Positions 29,880 through 41,340 of a stretch of DNA of 64,000 nucleotides are shown piece after piece. Source of the DNA: Anniella stebbinsi. Lineage: Eukaryota > Chordata > Lepidosauria > Squamata > Anniellidae. The notes under the pieces were generated by a model that saw nothing but the letters and a program-made list of their open reading frames with translations, did no database searches and was not told where the DNA came from. The stretch is taken from the NCBI GenBank assembly GCA_029215795.1, contig JARDYH010000001.1:399689154-399753153 (forward strand), read 5' to 3'. Positions within the stretch are counted from its first letter, which is position 1, and the number at the start of each line of letters is the position of its first letter. A program made the translations under genes and the position numbers.

Positions 29880-30600
29880 TAATACATAAGTTTCAATAAA
29901 AGCATACCAAACATGCAAATAAGTATCCATTTGAAGGTGGATATGCCACCCATTAAAATATTGAAACCACTATAAGATTCTCAGTCCATTGCATTATAGG
30001 AGGTGAGTGTTGATCCTTTCAATGTTGTACTATCAGTCTTTAGACTGTCAAAAGGGTCCAGAGAATGCATTTATGCTGACTGTTAGCAAACATGCAGCAG
30101 GTAGATCATTTAAAAGAGTGTCTACGTTGGTGAATATTAAAGACTGTTCCAGTACAAAATTTGTCCATATAATAATCTCCTCCCGAAAAGAAGCAACTAC
30201 TGGACATTGCCATACCATGTTTAAAAGAAGCATTAGTTGTATTACATGGCCAGCAATTAGCTAAATTAGACAATCCTTTATTAAAGAGCTGTTGCGGCAT
30301 CCAATAGACATGAAACAAATGTTTTTGCTGAATAAAATGCAGCCTATGATCCATAGACACAACAGGTCTAGACACCAAATTCCCTCTCCTATTCCAGCTT
30401 AAAATCCTGGATATATTTATTCACCAATAACCGGTATTTATAGAAATGGATCATAGGGCACTTTGCCTGACCAGCCTCAATAAGTGCTTCCAATAACAAC
30501 AGAGACTCTGATGCTGCAAAAGTGGCCGGGACAAACCTGGATACTATCAAATGCTGCAATTGCAAGAATCACCATACAGCCACAGCTGGCGAGTCATATT
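29880..30600 (-). mobile_element. L1-type LINE ORF2 C-terminus, decayed
   Basis: On the minus strand two frames read HRLHFIQQKHLFHVYWMPQQ and, after a frameshift, WQCPVVASF followed by IIIWTNFVL. This matches the L1 ORF2 C-terminal pattern of a YW-P motif, a Cys-poor knuckle, H..W.CP and fW..v. Several stops and at least one frameshift are present, so it is inactive. Confidence 0.65.
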
Positions 30601-30784
30601 TGACATATAGAACGGTCTTGAGAAGAGATTCCGCCACTTCTGAAGAATTCAGAATTTGACTCTGCTGGCTGAGGATGATGGGATTGTAATCCAACACATC
30701 CAGTTGGCACCAATTGGGGGGATGGAAATGCACATGTTTAATCAACTAAAGGCACAATCCTACACATGTTTAGACAGGAAAAAA

Positions 30785-30985
30785 GTCAGAACTCTAAAGA
30801 AGGCACACCTCGGATAGCCTATGTGCATCAGTTGCCGGGGAGCATGGGCAGGAGGATGCTGTTGCACCCATGTCCTGCTTTGTTGGTCCCTGGTCGACAG
30901 CTGGTTGGCCACTGTGTGAACAGAGTGCTGGACTAGATGGACTCTGGGTCTGATCCAGCAGGGCTCTTCTTATGTTCTTAACAAA
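30785..30985 (+). mobile_element. CR1/L3-type LINE 3' tail
   Basis: It carries the GGTCGACAGCTGGTTGGCC and GACTAGATGGACTCTGGG blocks and ends TCTTATGTTCTTA. It starts with an ACTCTAAAGAAGGCACACC lead also present in the 32888 copy. Confidence 0.6.
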
Positions 30986-31084
30986 CAAATAAATAAAATC
31001 TGTCAAAATAACATCCCCGTGGACCCCTATGTTTTGTGAGCACCCAGATAGAGGGCAAAAGTTTAACACTTTGCTGTGAGGTCA

Positions 31085-31207
31085 CTGGAGATCCAGCATG
31101 GTGTAGTGATTAAAGTGTTGGACTGGGACTCAGGAGAAATGGGTTCTAGTCCCCACTTGGCCATGAAACTCAGTGGGTGAGTTTGGGGCAGTCACTGACT
31201 CTCAAAG
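31085..31207 (+). mobile_element. tRNA-derived SINE, 5' part (split by insertion)
   Basis: CAGCATGGTGTAGTGATTAA, then TTCTAGTCCCCACTTGGCC and GGCAGTCACTGACTCTCA. It stops where the TIR element starts, and the remainder resumes at 31841. Confidence 0.75.
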
Positions 31208-31839
31208 CTCCATCACACCAGCGATTTAGTGCACTCTCACAATGCCTGGTGTGCAGATTTGCAGCACGGTACTCACATGACACCATGCCTGTCCTGCTGA
31301 CACCCCACCTCTTCCCCAGCCTTTCCTAGAATGCTAAAAGTGGATTATTTTCCCTAAGCACATTTAATGTGCCCTAAGCCTCCATGTAGTTTTAAAGGAA
31401 CTGGGGGTTTGAATGGATTGCATCAGGACCTGGCAGGGAAAAGCAATCTCTCCCAGCAGCTGGCTCCAAGCCTCAATATCAAACCCAAACCTTGCATCCC
31501 AGACTTGAAAGACTTTTTTTTAAATCATGCAACTCCTGAATCTCTGCAGAGACAGGATTGTACTCCCTTAATGCCCCCAAAGAGCCAGACTAAAGGGTCA
31601 TTCCATTTTTACCCAGCAGATAGGCAGTCTGGTTGAACAACTCATCTGCCAGGACCTGACAGGAGAGAGAAAGAGAAGGGGAGGGGGTGGAGTGGAGCAT
31701 AAGAACCAAGGAGCGAAGGAGAGAAAGAGCAGATATTCAGTGAAAGGGATCATAAGCTTTACGTGCTTCTGCCTCAGAGGTAAAAAACAAACAAACATGG
31801 AGGCAAACCGGGGGTGGGGGGGAATTGGGTGTGATGGAG
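31208..31839. mobile_element. 632-bp TIR DNA transposon inserted in a SINE
   Basis: It starts CTCCATCACACCAGCG and ends GGTGTGATGGAG. It is the inverse-orientation relative of the element at 8667-9308. It carries no open frame with a transposase signature. The flanks are two halves of one SINE, which defines the ends to within a few bases. Confidence 0.75.
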
Positions 31840-31840
31840 A

Positions 31841-31985
31841 TTTCAGCCTAACCTCCCTCACAGGGCTGTTGGGAGGATAAAATGGAGAGGAGGTGGACCA
31901 CATAAGCTGCTTCCGGTTCCTTGCAAAAGGGTGGTGGTGGATGTAAATGTAATAACAACCTAATATAAATGAATTAAAAAGCCCC
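31841..31985 (+). mobile_element. tRNA-derived SINE, 3' part
   Basis: TCAGCCTAACCTCCCTCACA, then GGATAAAATGGAGAGGAGG and the GGATGTAAATGTAATAA tail continue the SINE begun at 31085. The order matches the unbroken copy at 21022. Confidence 0.75.
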
Positions 31986-32850
31986 CCACTCCTCCCTGTA
32001 GAAACGGTCCATTTTAAAGATGTTTCAGCATCGCAACCCAAGTTGCTATTTATGGCTTGCATCTGCCACAGTCCTTTTTGCTCTTTGGACTTGGTGCACT
32101 GGCTTGTCTCTTGACTTCTTTGCAACATTTAAAGAAAAAAGCAGGAGTGGGAGAAGGAGAGAGAAGATGCTGGGAATGGTTTCTGAGACCTGTTGTGCTT
32201 GCTGGCATCTTGCAAGGAAATCTCTCTCGCTTGATACTTGTATGGCTGTCAGGGGAGAGAGGGACGGCCGGTGTAAACTCTCCAAGCTGAGGAACACAGC
32301 TAAGCTCCTTATGTGAATTTCCCTCGCAGAAGAGAGGCTGCTTTCTGTGTACTTATTTTTACATTTCCCCGTCAAACAGAGAATTGCTTGGGAAATATGA
32401 TGGCCTGGCAATTTCAAGGCTGCCGGAGCCATCTCTTAATCTGGAGAGGAGAGTTTAATCAACTGCATGTCCCCTTTGAAATGCCTCAGCCCCTCTCGGC
32501 CTTGAGAGTCCAAATCAGAACGCGACCATCTCTGCGGCCCTCTGTCCATCCGCAGCTGGCAAATTAACTCCGGTGACCTTTGCTTGGCGAGGGCCGAAAC
32601 CCTTGGCTAGGGGATTAAGTGATCAATGGCGCTTCCCTTGAGGGAGGCCCAGGGCAGGTTTACTTTGCAGCTGGAACCGAGGAATGCGCTAGCCATGCCT
32701 TTCCGGAATCAATTAAGACCTTTGTAGGGCCAAAACGCCTGCAAGAATGGCAAACCTCTGTCTTTCAAGGTGGTTTCCTCTCCAAGCAAGGGTCAAAGCA
32801 GTGATGTAGGGGAGGCAGGGCTCACCGGGACACAGCCTGTGAAGACTGGT
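31986..32850. other. unique high-complexity block, candidate conserved noncoding element
   Basis: About 0.87 kb without repeat signatures or splice-supported frames and with balanced composition. It includes CAAATTAACTCCGGTGACC followed by TTTGCTTGG, which contains an AAAGGTCA nuclear-receptor half-site on the minus strand. The reasoning is by exclusion and by analogy to the enhancer-rich RORA-VPS13C interval of mammals. Confidence 0.3.
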
Positions 32851-32887
32851 GGCTCCAATGTCAATTGGGCAGTGAATTCGTTCCAGG

Positions 32888-33105
32888 GTTCAGTCCGAAC
32901 TCTAAAGAAGGCACACCTTGGATAGCTCCTTTAGAGTTAGCCTCTGTGCCTCAGTTGCTGGGGAACATAGGTGGGAGGGTGTTATTGTGCTCATGTCCTG
33001 CTTGTGAGTTCCTGGTCAACAGCTGGTTGGCCACTGTGCAAACAGAATGCTGGATTAGATGGATCCTGGGTCTGATCCAGCGTCAAGGCTCTTCTTATGT
33101 TCTCC
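32888..33105 (+). mobile_element. CR1/L3-type LINE 3' tail
   Basis: CTCAGTTGCTGGGGAACAT, then CAGCTGGTTGGCCACTGTG and TGGATTAGATGGATCCTGGG, ending TCTTATGTTCTC. Confidence 0.6.
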
Positions 33106-33169
33106 CTACTCCCCCACCCCTTGTGCTCTCTTGGTTCTTTGAATGCAGCTCCCCCCCCCCCCCCCCCAT

Positions 33170-33577
33170 GGAAACAAAAGACTGAAAAAACTCGGCATGT
33201 TTAGACTGGAGAAGAGAAGACGGAGGGGAGACATGATAGCACTCGTCAAACACTTGAAAGGTTGTCACACAGAGGAGGGCCAGGATCTCTTCTTGATCAT
33301 CCCAGAGTGCAGGATGGAAAATCATGGGCTCAAGTTACAGGAAGCCTGATTCTGGCTGGACATCAGGAAAAACTTCCTGACTGTTAGAGCAGTATGACAA
33401 TGGAAGCAGTGACTCAAGGTAGTAGTTGCCTCTTCCACACTAGAGGCATTCAAGAGGCAGCTGGACAGCCATCTGTAAGGTATGCTTTAAGGTGGATTCC
33501 TGCATTGAGTAGGGGGTTGGACTTGATGGCCTTATAGGGCCCCATACAGCTCAACTATTCTATGATTTTATGTAAAG
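33170..33577 (+). mobile_element. CR1 LINE 3' end
   Basis: In coding orientation it reads LKKLGMFRLEKRRRRGDMIA, the last conserved block of CR1 reverse transcriptase. This is followed by GGACTTGATGGCCTTATAGG and the terminal ATTCTATGATTTTATG. A 17-base C run precedes it. Confidence 0.85.
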
Positions 33578-33904
33578 CAAAGGGTGCGTGTGCTATTCAA
33601 AGCACAGAAGGGGTGTTCAGGCAAGGGGCATGAGGGTTTTTCATGGATGCCTATGAGAGTGAGATAGGTGGCTACCAAGTAGAGTAGGGATCCCCAACAG
33701 GGCTCCCGCCATATCCCAAAGCCTCACACACCAACTGTTGGGTGCTGAGGGATGAACTCCCTTCCACTTGTGGCTTATCGTGATACAGGCAGCAGAAACG
33801 CATATTCCCCTCTTAAAATTCTAACAAGGCAAAGCTCTTTCAACTATTTTACTACACTAGCAAAAATATATAAGGTAGGGAGACCTTCGCTAAATTATAC
33901 ATCG

Positions 33905-34497
33905 GGCTGCCTTTGAAAACAGTCCAGAAACTTCTGCTGGTCCAAAACAGGGCAGCGAGATTGTTAACAGGGACTGGCCAAAGTGATCCTATCACACCAG
34001 TACTTTCCCAACTGCACTGGCTGCTAGTCCAGATCTATACACCTGGTTATCTGAAGGATCACCTCCTCTCATATATACCTCCCCAGCCCCTAAGATAATC
34101 TTCAGGGGTCATTCTCTGAGAACCTCTTCCAAAGGAAGTGAGGCAGGTGGCTACCAGGAGGAGGGCCTTCTCTGCTGTGGCACCCCGGCTGTGGAATGAG
34201 CTCCCTAGAGAGGTTTGGCTGGCACCTATGTTGTACTCTTTTTTGGTGCCAGGTGATGACCATTTTTATTTCCCCAGTATTTTAGCATTTTACCACCCTA
34301 ATCTTTTAGCTTTCCTCTTTTAAATCTGTATTTGTAATCTCTGCATTGCTGCTAGGTGTTATTCCAGTTGTACTTCTATACCATAGCTTTAAGCTTTTGT
34401 TAAAATGTTTCATGTTGTATTTTGTGGTTTTAATTTTTGTTAACCTCCCAGAGAGCTTCGGCTATGGGGCTGTATAGAAATGCAATGAAGAAACAAA
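33905..34497 (+). mobile_element. L2-like LINE 3' end, sense orientation
   Basis: It encodes [29 protein letters not shown] and [20 protein letters not shown], the C-terminal reverse-transcriptase tail typical of L2-clade elements. The 3' UTR ends CAGAGAGCTTCGGCTATGG with an A-rich tail. A deletion has removed some codons after HWLLVQ. Confidence 0.8.
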
Positions 34498-34974
34498 CAA
34501 ATGAGGGAGGGACAACAAATTAAATTGTAGCCTGATGTGAACTTAACTTACAATGCAGTAGGGTAAGCAATGATCTACGGCATGACCTTTTAAACAAAGT
34601 CTCCCTCTCAAAAACTGAATGCTGCGTACTTTTCCTCTCAACACTGGCCTCAGCATTTCTGAGCGCCCTCGGCTTTGCCCTCAGCTAAAGACTGTCCACC
34701 TACTGACATTTTAGCCTACGGATGGCTCAGAATCTGTCGTCAACCAAAAGTTGCTTCTGAGACTCCTAAACTGTGGATTTAGCAAATGAAAGCCGGCTTC
34801 GACAAGTTGAGAAAAATATTGAATATGGATCATGTCAAGGCGGGAAGAGCAAACTTCCCAGGCCTAGCCCTCCTTTAGTGGGTGGCCTTGAGTACTTCAT
34901 TCTCTCTTAACTTTTCATGCCTCATGTTCAAAATGAGAAGAATGATACCCATATTGCATAGATGTCACTGAGAG
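34498..34974. other. intergenic, nothing recognised
   Basis: Sequence between two LINE tails with no recognised gene, repeat family or long frame. Confidence 0.35.
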
Positions 34975-35280
34975 TAGTTAGGTTGGCAGGTACAAGGGAG
35001 AGGGCCTTTTCTGCAATGGCCCCACTCCTGTGAAATGTGCTACCAACTGAAGCTCCTCAAGCCCCATCACTATAGGCCTTCACGAAAGCCCTCAGGGCAT
35101 GTTTATTTTCTGTAGCTTTTCCTTCTGTAGCTTTTATGCGCTTGCTGATGCTTTGACTGGAATGGTTGGTTGGGCAGTGTGCATGTTTCATTCTTGCCAC
35201 TGGCTCTTATTTATTCAAGTATTGGTTGTTATCTTGTTTTTATCTTACCTTGTGAGGCGGCCTAAAAATATTGTAAAGAA
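34975..35280 (+). mobile_element. second L2-like LINE 3' end, distinct subfamily
   Basis: It encodes GRGPFL-type and ATYRRP-like decayed residues equivalent to RAFSAMAPLL-NVLPTEAP with one in-frame stop. The 3' UTR ends CTTGTGAGGCGGCCTAAAAA, a different terminus from the TAGCCGAAG family. Confidence 0.6.
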
Positions 35281-35394
35281 ATGGACTTCCAGCCTCAGTG
35301 AGAAGAGAGGGTCCATGTGGGACCAGGTGGGACAGAAGCTGAAATATAATCAAAGGCAGATGTTAAGATTCATGAGAACTAATCATTTTAATTT

Positions 35395-35510
35395 ATTCCA
35401 TATATTTTGTAGATTTATATCCCACTTTTCAATAAAGGTCCTTAAAGCGGCTTACAATATTTATGAAATCCAACAGATACAGCAAGAAAAACAAAATAGA
35501 ATAATACCAC
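35395..35510 (-). mobile_element. LINE 3' tail fragment
   Basis: TTTATATCCCACTTTTCAAT, then CTTAAAGCGGCTTACAATAT, is the antisense terminus found on many reptile LINEs. No coding part remains. Confidence 0.5.
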
Positions 35511-36044
35511 CAACTAAACTGGAGCAGGAGCCAGCATCTGGGCAGTTGATGTCACTTGGCCCCGTGGAAGAGGGAGTGCAACCCAACTGGAGTAGGCCCT
35601 GACGCTTAGGCAAAGACTTCTCACTAGAGGCAGGGTATGCAGACTGAGCAGCAAGCTCTGAGGCTAGGGCATTATAGGGTCTGGTGTGCTGGGATTGGTC
35701 CTTGGAGTCAGCTGACAGACTGTTCAGAGAGGCTGGTACTACAGCCTAGATGGCACCATTGACGCATAGAGTTCACTTCTGCCAGGCTGCCATGAAAATG
35801 ACATACTGGTGGCATAAGGCACCAAACAGTAGAGCACGGGTTTTGGCCTATACTTCTCATCAACTCTAGCCAGCATAGCCAATGGTGAGGGATTGGGAGA
35901 TTGAAGGCCAACACATCTTAGGGCCATGTTGCCGACTCTTGGGCACTACAGCTGGACCTCGGGGACCTGAGGCAGTCTCACAGCAGGATGTTTGGGGGAA
36001 CTGAGAATAAATATAAGGTCCTGGCTCCAACTGGTCAGTGATCC

Positions 36045-36232
36045 TAGGGACATGGGAAGCTGCCTTATATTGCCTTGGTGCATCTATTCCAGTATTGTTG
36101 ACACTGACTGGCACAATGGCTCCACAGGGTTTCAGGCAGGAGTTTCCTCAGCCTTACCTGTAGATGTCGGGGATTGAACTTGGCACCTTCTGCATGTGAA
36201 GTATGAGCTCCACCACTGCGCCATGGCCCTTT
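36045..36232 (-). mobile_element. tRNA-derived SINE, antisense
   Basis: Read on the minus strand it has GCCATGGCGCAGTGGTGG, then a B-box-like region GTTCAATCCCCGAC and the body CAGTCAGTGTCAACAATAC. It belongs to the same family as the copy at 10772. Confidence 0.75.
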
Positions 36233-36826
36233 CCTCATCCTTCACTAGAGAGCATGCCTTGAATGTGGGCATAGTAGCCACCTGTGGCCCAGCCCATGAC
36301 AAGCCCATCCTAGGTGCTCGTGTTTGGTGAACCAATGTTCGGAATCATTGCCCATTCTCAGATGGCGAAATTTATAAAGGGCTCACCCAAACCTCACTCC
36401 TTTGAACTGGAAGAGGGAGACAAGTTTCCGCCGTGTGTTCTTGGTTTCACCTTCATGCCCTTCTCGTGCGGCTTGGAGAAGGTTTACTGCTGCCGTTCTT
36501 AGAGGATGGGATCTGCGTCATAGCCAGAAGGTGCAAAGTCCCCACGCCGGCAGATGGCCCGGTGGTTATCCTTTCCAACCTGTTTTCCCCGACCAGCTTG
36601 TCCCAGTATGAGCAGATGTTCAGCTCACCCCCATGCAGCCCCGTCTGATCGGTTATTTTTCTTCTGCTCTTTTCCGTCCACAAAACATAAATCTTCTTTG
36701 CTCTCCACTTTTTTTGACCTGGCCTGCAGTTCCATCCACCTGTGCTTGCCTTGAGCAATATATAACCTCTTCCAAGCTTTGCTTGCCTTTGTTAGCTACA
36801 ATTGTTTCGGGGCTGTTGTTTAAAAA

Positions 36827-36827
<1 letters not shown>

Positions 36828-36858
<31 letters not shown>
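36828..36858. repeat. (TA)n microsatellite
   Basis: About 15 TA dinucleotides. Confidence 0.9.
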
Positions 36859-36862
<4 letters not shown>

Positions 36863-37017
36863 ACCTGTTGATAGAAGAGCTGAACAGGTGTCTCTTGTTG
36901 TTCTGAGAGGCACAATTCCCTTGGGGGAAAGAGAAAAACCAGCCATCTTTGTAGGCTTTTCTACAGCTCAACAGCTAAAGAGGCTTGCTTAAAAGATCTA
37001 AGCCAAAAGGGGGGACT

Positions 37018-37019
37018 CT

Positions 37020-37075
<56 letters not shown>
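37018..37075. repeat. (CTTT)n microsatellite
   Basis: About 14 CTTT tetranucleotides, a pyrimidine tract on the plus strand. Confidence 0.92.
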
Positions 37076-37076
<1 letters not shown>

Positions 37077-37314
37077 ACATGGACACAGCCCAATCTACCA
37101 TAGCTACGATTTTGGTGCAACTCCCAACATCCCCCATAACATGGATTACCCCTTTCTAGGGTGTTACAAAAGTGCCATTCCTGATTGCAAAAAGGGAGGG
37201 CAGTCTGACTCTTACCCAAAAGAAAGTGAATCTAATCTTTTTGGACTGGCTCATCCCAAATTGGTTTAGGGAGCTGCAAAGGGGTGCTGTTGCTTTTGAA
37301 GGACCATCAACGAA

Positions 37315-37671
37315 GACCCCCTCTAGATGGATTCCGTTTGACGCCTGGTTAGCCGATTATGTGCATAATCACTGAAGCGCTTTATCGTAAATGCTTGTAT
37401 GCAGGAGGTAATTGAGCACTCAACAGGTGACTGTACCGGCTGTTTCAAATGCGCTTTACAAGTAGTTAATGCAGAGAATCGCTTGTTCACATAGTCAAAA
37501 TGCACTTTAACGGCCGGAGCAAAATAAAACTCGCTATTTAACGCGCATTCAATAATGCACATAATCGGAGAGAAAACGCGCCTCTACGCCCGATTTGCGC
37601 TCCGGTTCTTGTAGAGGTAATTTTTTTAATGCACCTTGAAAGAGCTTTAAATGCCTCTTGTAGAGGCAGCC
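37315..37671. mobile_element. Harbinger-like TIR element, copy 1
   Basis: It starts GACCCCCTCTAGATGG and ends CTTGTAGAGGCAGCC. The interior is shared with copies at 53346 and 58433 (TTAACGGCCGGAGCAAAATA, TCGCTATTTAACGCGCATTC). It is rich in GCGC and AATCG palindromes. No transposase is present, and its target duplication is not clear. Confidence 0.7.
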
Positions 37672-37959
37672 TGAGAGTAGTTCTGCCCATCAACCCATTC
37701 AACTTGTCTTTGAGCTTTTCTACTTGAGGTTGTTAGTCAGCTGTTAATCTGCTATTAATCTACTTTCGGTTTCACTGCAGAATTGAGATCTGAGGAGCGT
37801 TTTCTTTCCTGCTTTTCCACTACAACCTCTAGGTGCACTGTGGTATAGTGGAATAATGAAAATACGTACACAAGAGGAAATCACATTTTCTTTTGCTTTC
37901 ATAATTAAATGCCACATTTGCCCTGCTCTTAAAAAAAAGTGTCAAAATTGAAAATGGAG

Positions 37960-38464
37960 GGCCAGGATGCATCCAGTTCTGGGCACCACACTTCAAGAAG
38001 GATGCAGACAAGCTGAAGCATGTTCAGAGGAGGGCAACAAGAATGATCAGGGGTTTGGAAACAAAGCCCTATGAGGAGAGACTGAAAGAACTGGGAATGT
38101 TTAGCCTGGAGAAAAGAAGATTGAGGGGAGACATGATAGCACTCTTCAAATACTTGAAAGATTGTCACACAGAGGAGGACCAGGATCTCTTCTCAATCAA
38201 CCCAGAGTGCAGGACACGGAATAATGGGCTCAAGTTACAGGAAGCCAGATTCCGGCTGGACATCAGGAAGAACTTCATGTCTGTTAGAGCAGTACGACAA
38301 TGGAACCAATTACCTATGGAGCTTGTGGGCTCTCCCAACTAGAGGCATTCAAAAGTCAGCTGGACAATCATCTTCAGGTATGCTTTAGGTTGTATTCCTG
38401 AGCAGGGGGTTGGACTTGATGGCCTTATAGGCCCCTTCCAACTCTACTATTCTATGATTCTATG
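37960..38464 (+). mobile_element. CR1 LINE 3' end, longest CR1 copy
   Basis: It encodes [37 protein letters not shown] and RLDIRKNF, then [10 protein letters not shown], the conserved end of CR1 reverse transcriptase. The terminus is TACTATTCTATGATTCTATG. It is 5'-truncated. Confidence 0.88.
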
Positions 38465-39290
38465 TCATCTGAAAAATCTGTAAATAATCAGTAATAGTGA
38501 ATGAAGAGCACCTGCTAAATGCCTTGTGTAGACAAGCCCTTTGTGAGCATAAAAATGAGTCATTCCTTACGAACTACAGTTGGCCCCCAGTCTCTAATGT
38601 TAATAATAAATAAATAAATAAGCTGGTATAGCTGTGTGGAATAGTCTTATGTAATGCTTTAAATGATGGGACTGAGATGTCATATATGAACCTCTGAAGT
38701 TGCCCCTGTGCCAAGGCCTTCTGCATTGATGCTTCCTTTGGGTGGCTCTCCTCACAGGTACAGAAATTAGCCTCCAGACCAGCTAATGATACCTCATCCA
38801 CCTACCTAAGTAAGGTGGATAGTATCCCAAACCTAGCCAAGTTCTTTTGTTGCATGAGGCCGAAAACATCATAAGCACCTCTCCCCATCCCTGGCAGTAG
38901 AAGTACAATTTTTAAAAATCCAAAGTAAATAACTAACAACTTGCCACCCTTTCATGACACCCCAATTCTGTTGCCTGCAGCAACTGCCTCATTCTGCCTC
39001 ATGGCAAGGCTGGCCCTGGTTACATCTTCCATGTACTTCAGGGCTTCTCTGCAGTTTGCACCCCTAATCTTTAACCCAACTTTCCCTCTTAATTCAGCCA
39101 TGTCAAATTAGCCCGGTGCTCAAAAGTATTTGCGGCCATGGCCCAGAAGGGAGGGCACGAATCCTTCTGTTCATTCATATTCTCAGCCTAACAAATTAAG
39201 GGTGAGGACGGGAGGCACAGTGACAAGTCAGGGGTCCTGCCCCAGAGACTGAGGTGAGTTGACCATGATTTCTTAACGCTGCCCTTGCTT
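38465..39290. other. intergenic, nothing recognised
   Basis: Includes a short (AATA)n run at about 38604. No gene or clear repeat. Confidence 0.35.
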
Positions 39291-39299
39291 GCTGCTCTC

Positions 39300-39560
39300 A
39301 GCATTTGGCACCAGCTTGCTGAGCAAACTTGGCATCAAGACTGATTTCCCAACGTCTGACCTACATGGCTGGATCTCCAAATTTGCAAAACCTGTGATTT
39401 GATGGCAAGCAGCGAAAAGGTCGCCAGCGAAGCAGGCAAGATGCTTAAAATCAAAATGATGGAGTTGGGTAATTTCATTAACAATGGTTGTATTTACTGG
39501 GAGCCCCAGATGGTGCCGTTTAGCTTATGGCCAATTTGTTAAGACAAAACGAGTATTAAA
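39300..39560. other. unique block, second candidate conserved noncoding element
   Basis: High-complexity sequence with no repeat hallmark, for example GATGGTGCCGTTTAGCTTAT and ATTTCATTAACAATGG. It has no splice-supported frame. This is inferred by exclusion only. Confidence 0.25.
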
Positions 39561-40539
39561 GAAAGACAGGAAATCATTCCAAGTGAGAGGTGGTTAAAAA
39601 TTTAAACAGGGACCAGATGGCTGGAGATCATCTCTCATCCAAATTTGGTGGGGAGGTAGGCCTGGCCAATCAGGGAGATCTCGCCACTGGAGCACTTGGA
39701 GGTGTTAGGCATCTTTCAGTCCTTGGATTTGGAGCAAGTGATTTCATCTTCTGTTGTTTTGGGAGAAGGAACATCCTGAGGGATGCTGATTCACACAACC
39801 CTGTACCATGATAGCTTGCCACTTGATTGTTGAAGTGTTGAAAGGGCTACTCTGCATTGTGACTTGGATGGGTGGGAATGCCAATTCCTGCTCCATCTCA
39901 GGCAGCAAAAAGTCTTGGGCAGGCCCTGCTTACCCAGACTTCTCTGTCACCATTTCTCTTTGTTTATTTAATTTCCATTTTCATCCAACTCTCTATCTCC
40001 CTGTTCTTTGCAACCACATAAAGGGCCAGCAACTCTGGGAAGGGCCTGCGAAACTCTCTGGTTTTCCAAATATCGGTTTCAGAGTGTTCCCCTGTCTATT
40101 CTTTGATGGCAGGCTCTCTCTCTTACTTGCTGTCCACTTCTACAGCTACACGAGGCTGACCCCTCTGCTCTCCAGCATGGCTCTGGGGATCCTCCTGGTC
40201 CTTTCATCACTTCTCGTGGGAAATGTAGGTACGAAAATTGCAGACTCTTATTTCGAGGGTCACATGTTTCAAAACATGACCCTGTATCTGATCTGCACAT
40301 ATATGTTCATACAAGCTGAATTAAACTTTGCCGGACCACTGATACTACTTCAGAATAGCAGGACCTGGTCCTAGCACTGAAATAACTGTGAATGCTAGCA
40401 TTTATAGAAACCAGGGTTGGATAGCCTCCCACCACCACTCTCAGTTCTGGTTTCACTTGAAGGGCATATGTTGGGGGCTGCATGCAGCAGGTAGGATACC
40501 AGAGACAGTGGTTGGTGTGGCCAGACTCACCTGACATTA

Positions 40540-40795
40540 GGCCTGTTCAGAAGACACCTTAAACCCTGCTGGTGTAGGCTTTTGGTTAAGCTGCAGGGTT
40601 TAAGGTGTCTTGTGTGATGCGTTTTGCTAAACCCTGCTCACTCACTATCCACAGTCAGACCATCTGCAGCAGGGTTAGCGGCTCTAACCATGGCTTAAAG
40701 TGTTGTGTGCAACAGCACGGCTTGTGGTTAGTGCTAACCACAGAGAAGCATGGTTAAGCTAACTACAGAGCCCTCAGTGTCTTCTGAATGAGACC
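40540..40795. mobile_element. hAT-like MITE
   Basis: It starts GGCCTGTTCAGAAGACACC and ends GTGTCTTCTGAATGAGACC; the last 14 or so bases at each side are inverted copies. Interior repeats of TTAAACCCTGC and GGTTAAGCT add further hairpins. No clear target duplication was found. Confidence 0.6.
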
Positions 40796-41209
40796 CCAAT
40801 TTCTTATATTATTCCCAGCTTGATGGGAAATAACTGTTATTATAAACCCCAAGGTAATAAATTCACCTAATCACATGGTTTTTTTAGATGGAAATGAGAA
40901 ATACCACAAGGTATTAGAGGTAAACACCATGCATATAACATTTATTGAATAAAACATAAGAATACAAGTGAAGCCAAGCATGTGCAAAGAACATAATACT
41001 AAAACAAAAAATAATACAAATAATATAGATCCTATTGCCTAAAATGTTAGTATTGGAAGCTGAAAAACATTCATTCATCCCAGACAGTTTAGAGTGATCA
41101 AGTCCAAATGCCCAGATTGTTGGGGAAGAGTGTTACTTTCTTTTGAATGAAATCTCATTCAATGTGTATGAGCTTTTGATCTTGGATGTTTCCACATAGC
41201 TCCATCTCC

Positions 41210-41340
41210 AGGAAGGATCCAGCAGGATGCCAGTAAAAGTATCATTAAGATCCCTTCTATCAGAGCATCATCACTAAGCTGAGACATCCTCATGATAGGG
41301 ATGCTGGATGTGCCTACATCCAGGAGACATTTCCCCCCCA
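41210..41340. repeat. diverged outlying monomer of the 161-bp satellite
   Basis: ATCATCACTAAGCTGAGACA, then TCATGATAGGGATGCTGGAT, matches the conserved part of the tandem units at 43.3-47.2 kb and is closest to the diverged unit near 47120. It lies about 2 kb outside the array. Confidence 0.6.

Noticed and set aside
31598..32128. 176-codon minus-strand open frame
   Set aside because: It crosses the boundary of the TIR element, the SINE half and unique sequence, so it cannot be one ancient gene.
35099..35602. 167-codon plus-strand open frame
   Set aside because: It lies in the 3' UTR of an L2-like LINE and an adjacent antisense LINE tail; not a host gene.
39808..40374. 188-codon plus-strand open frame with several hydrophobic segments
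   Set aside because: No recognised domain, no splice-site support, no promoter signal, and hydrophobicity follows from T-rich composition. Kept as intergenic.
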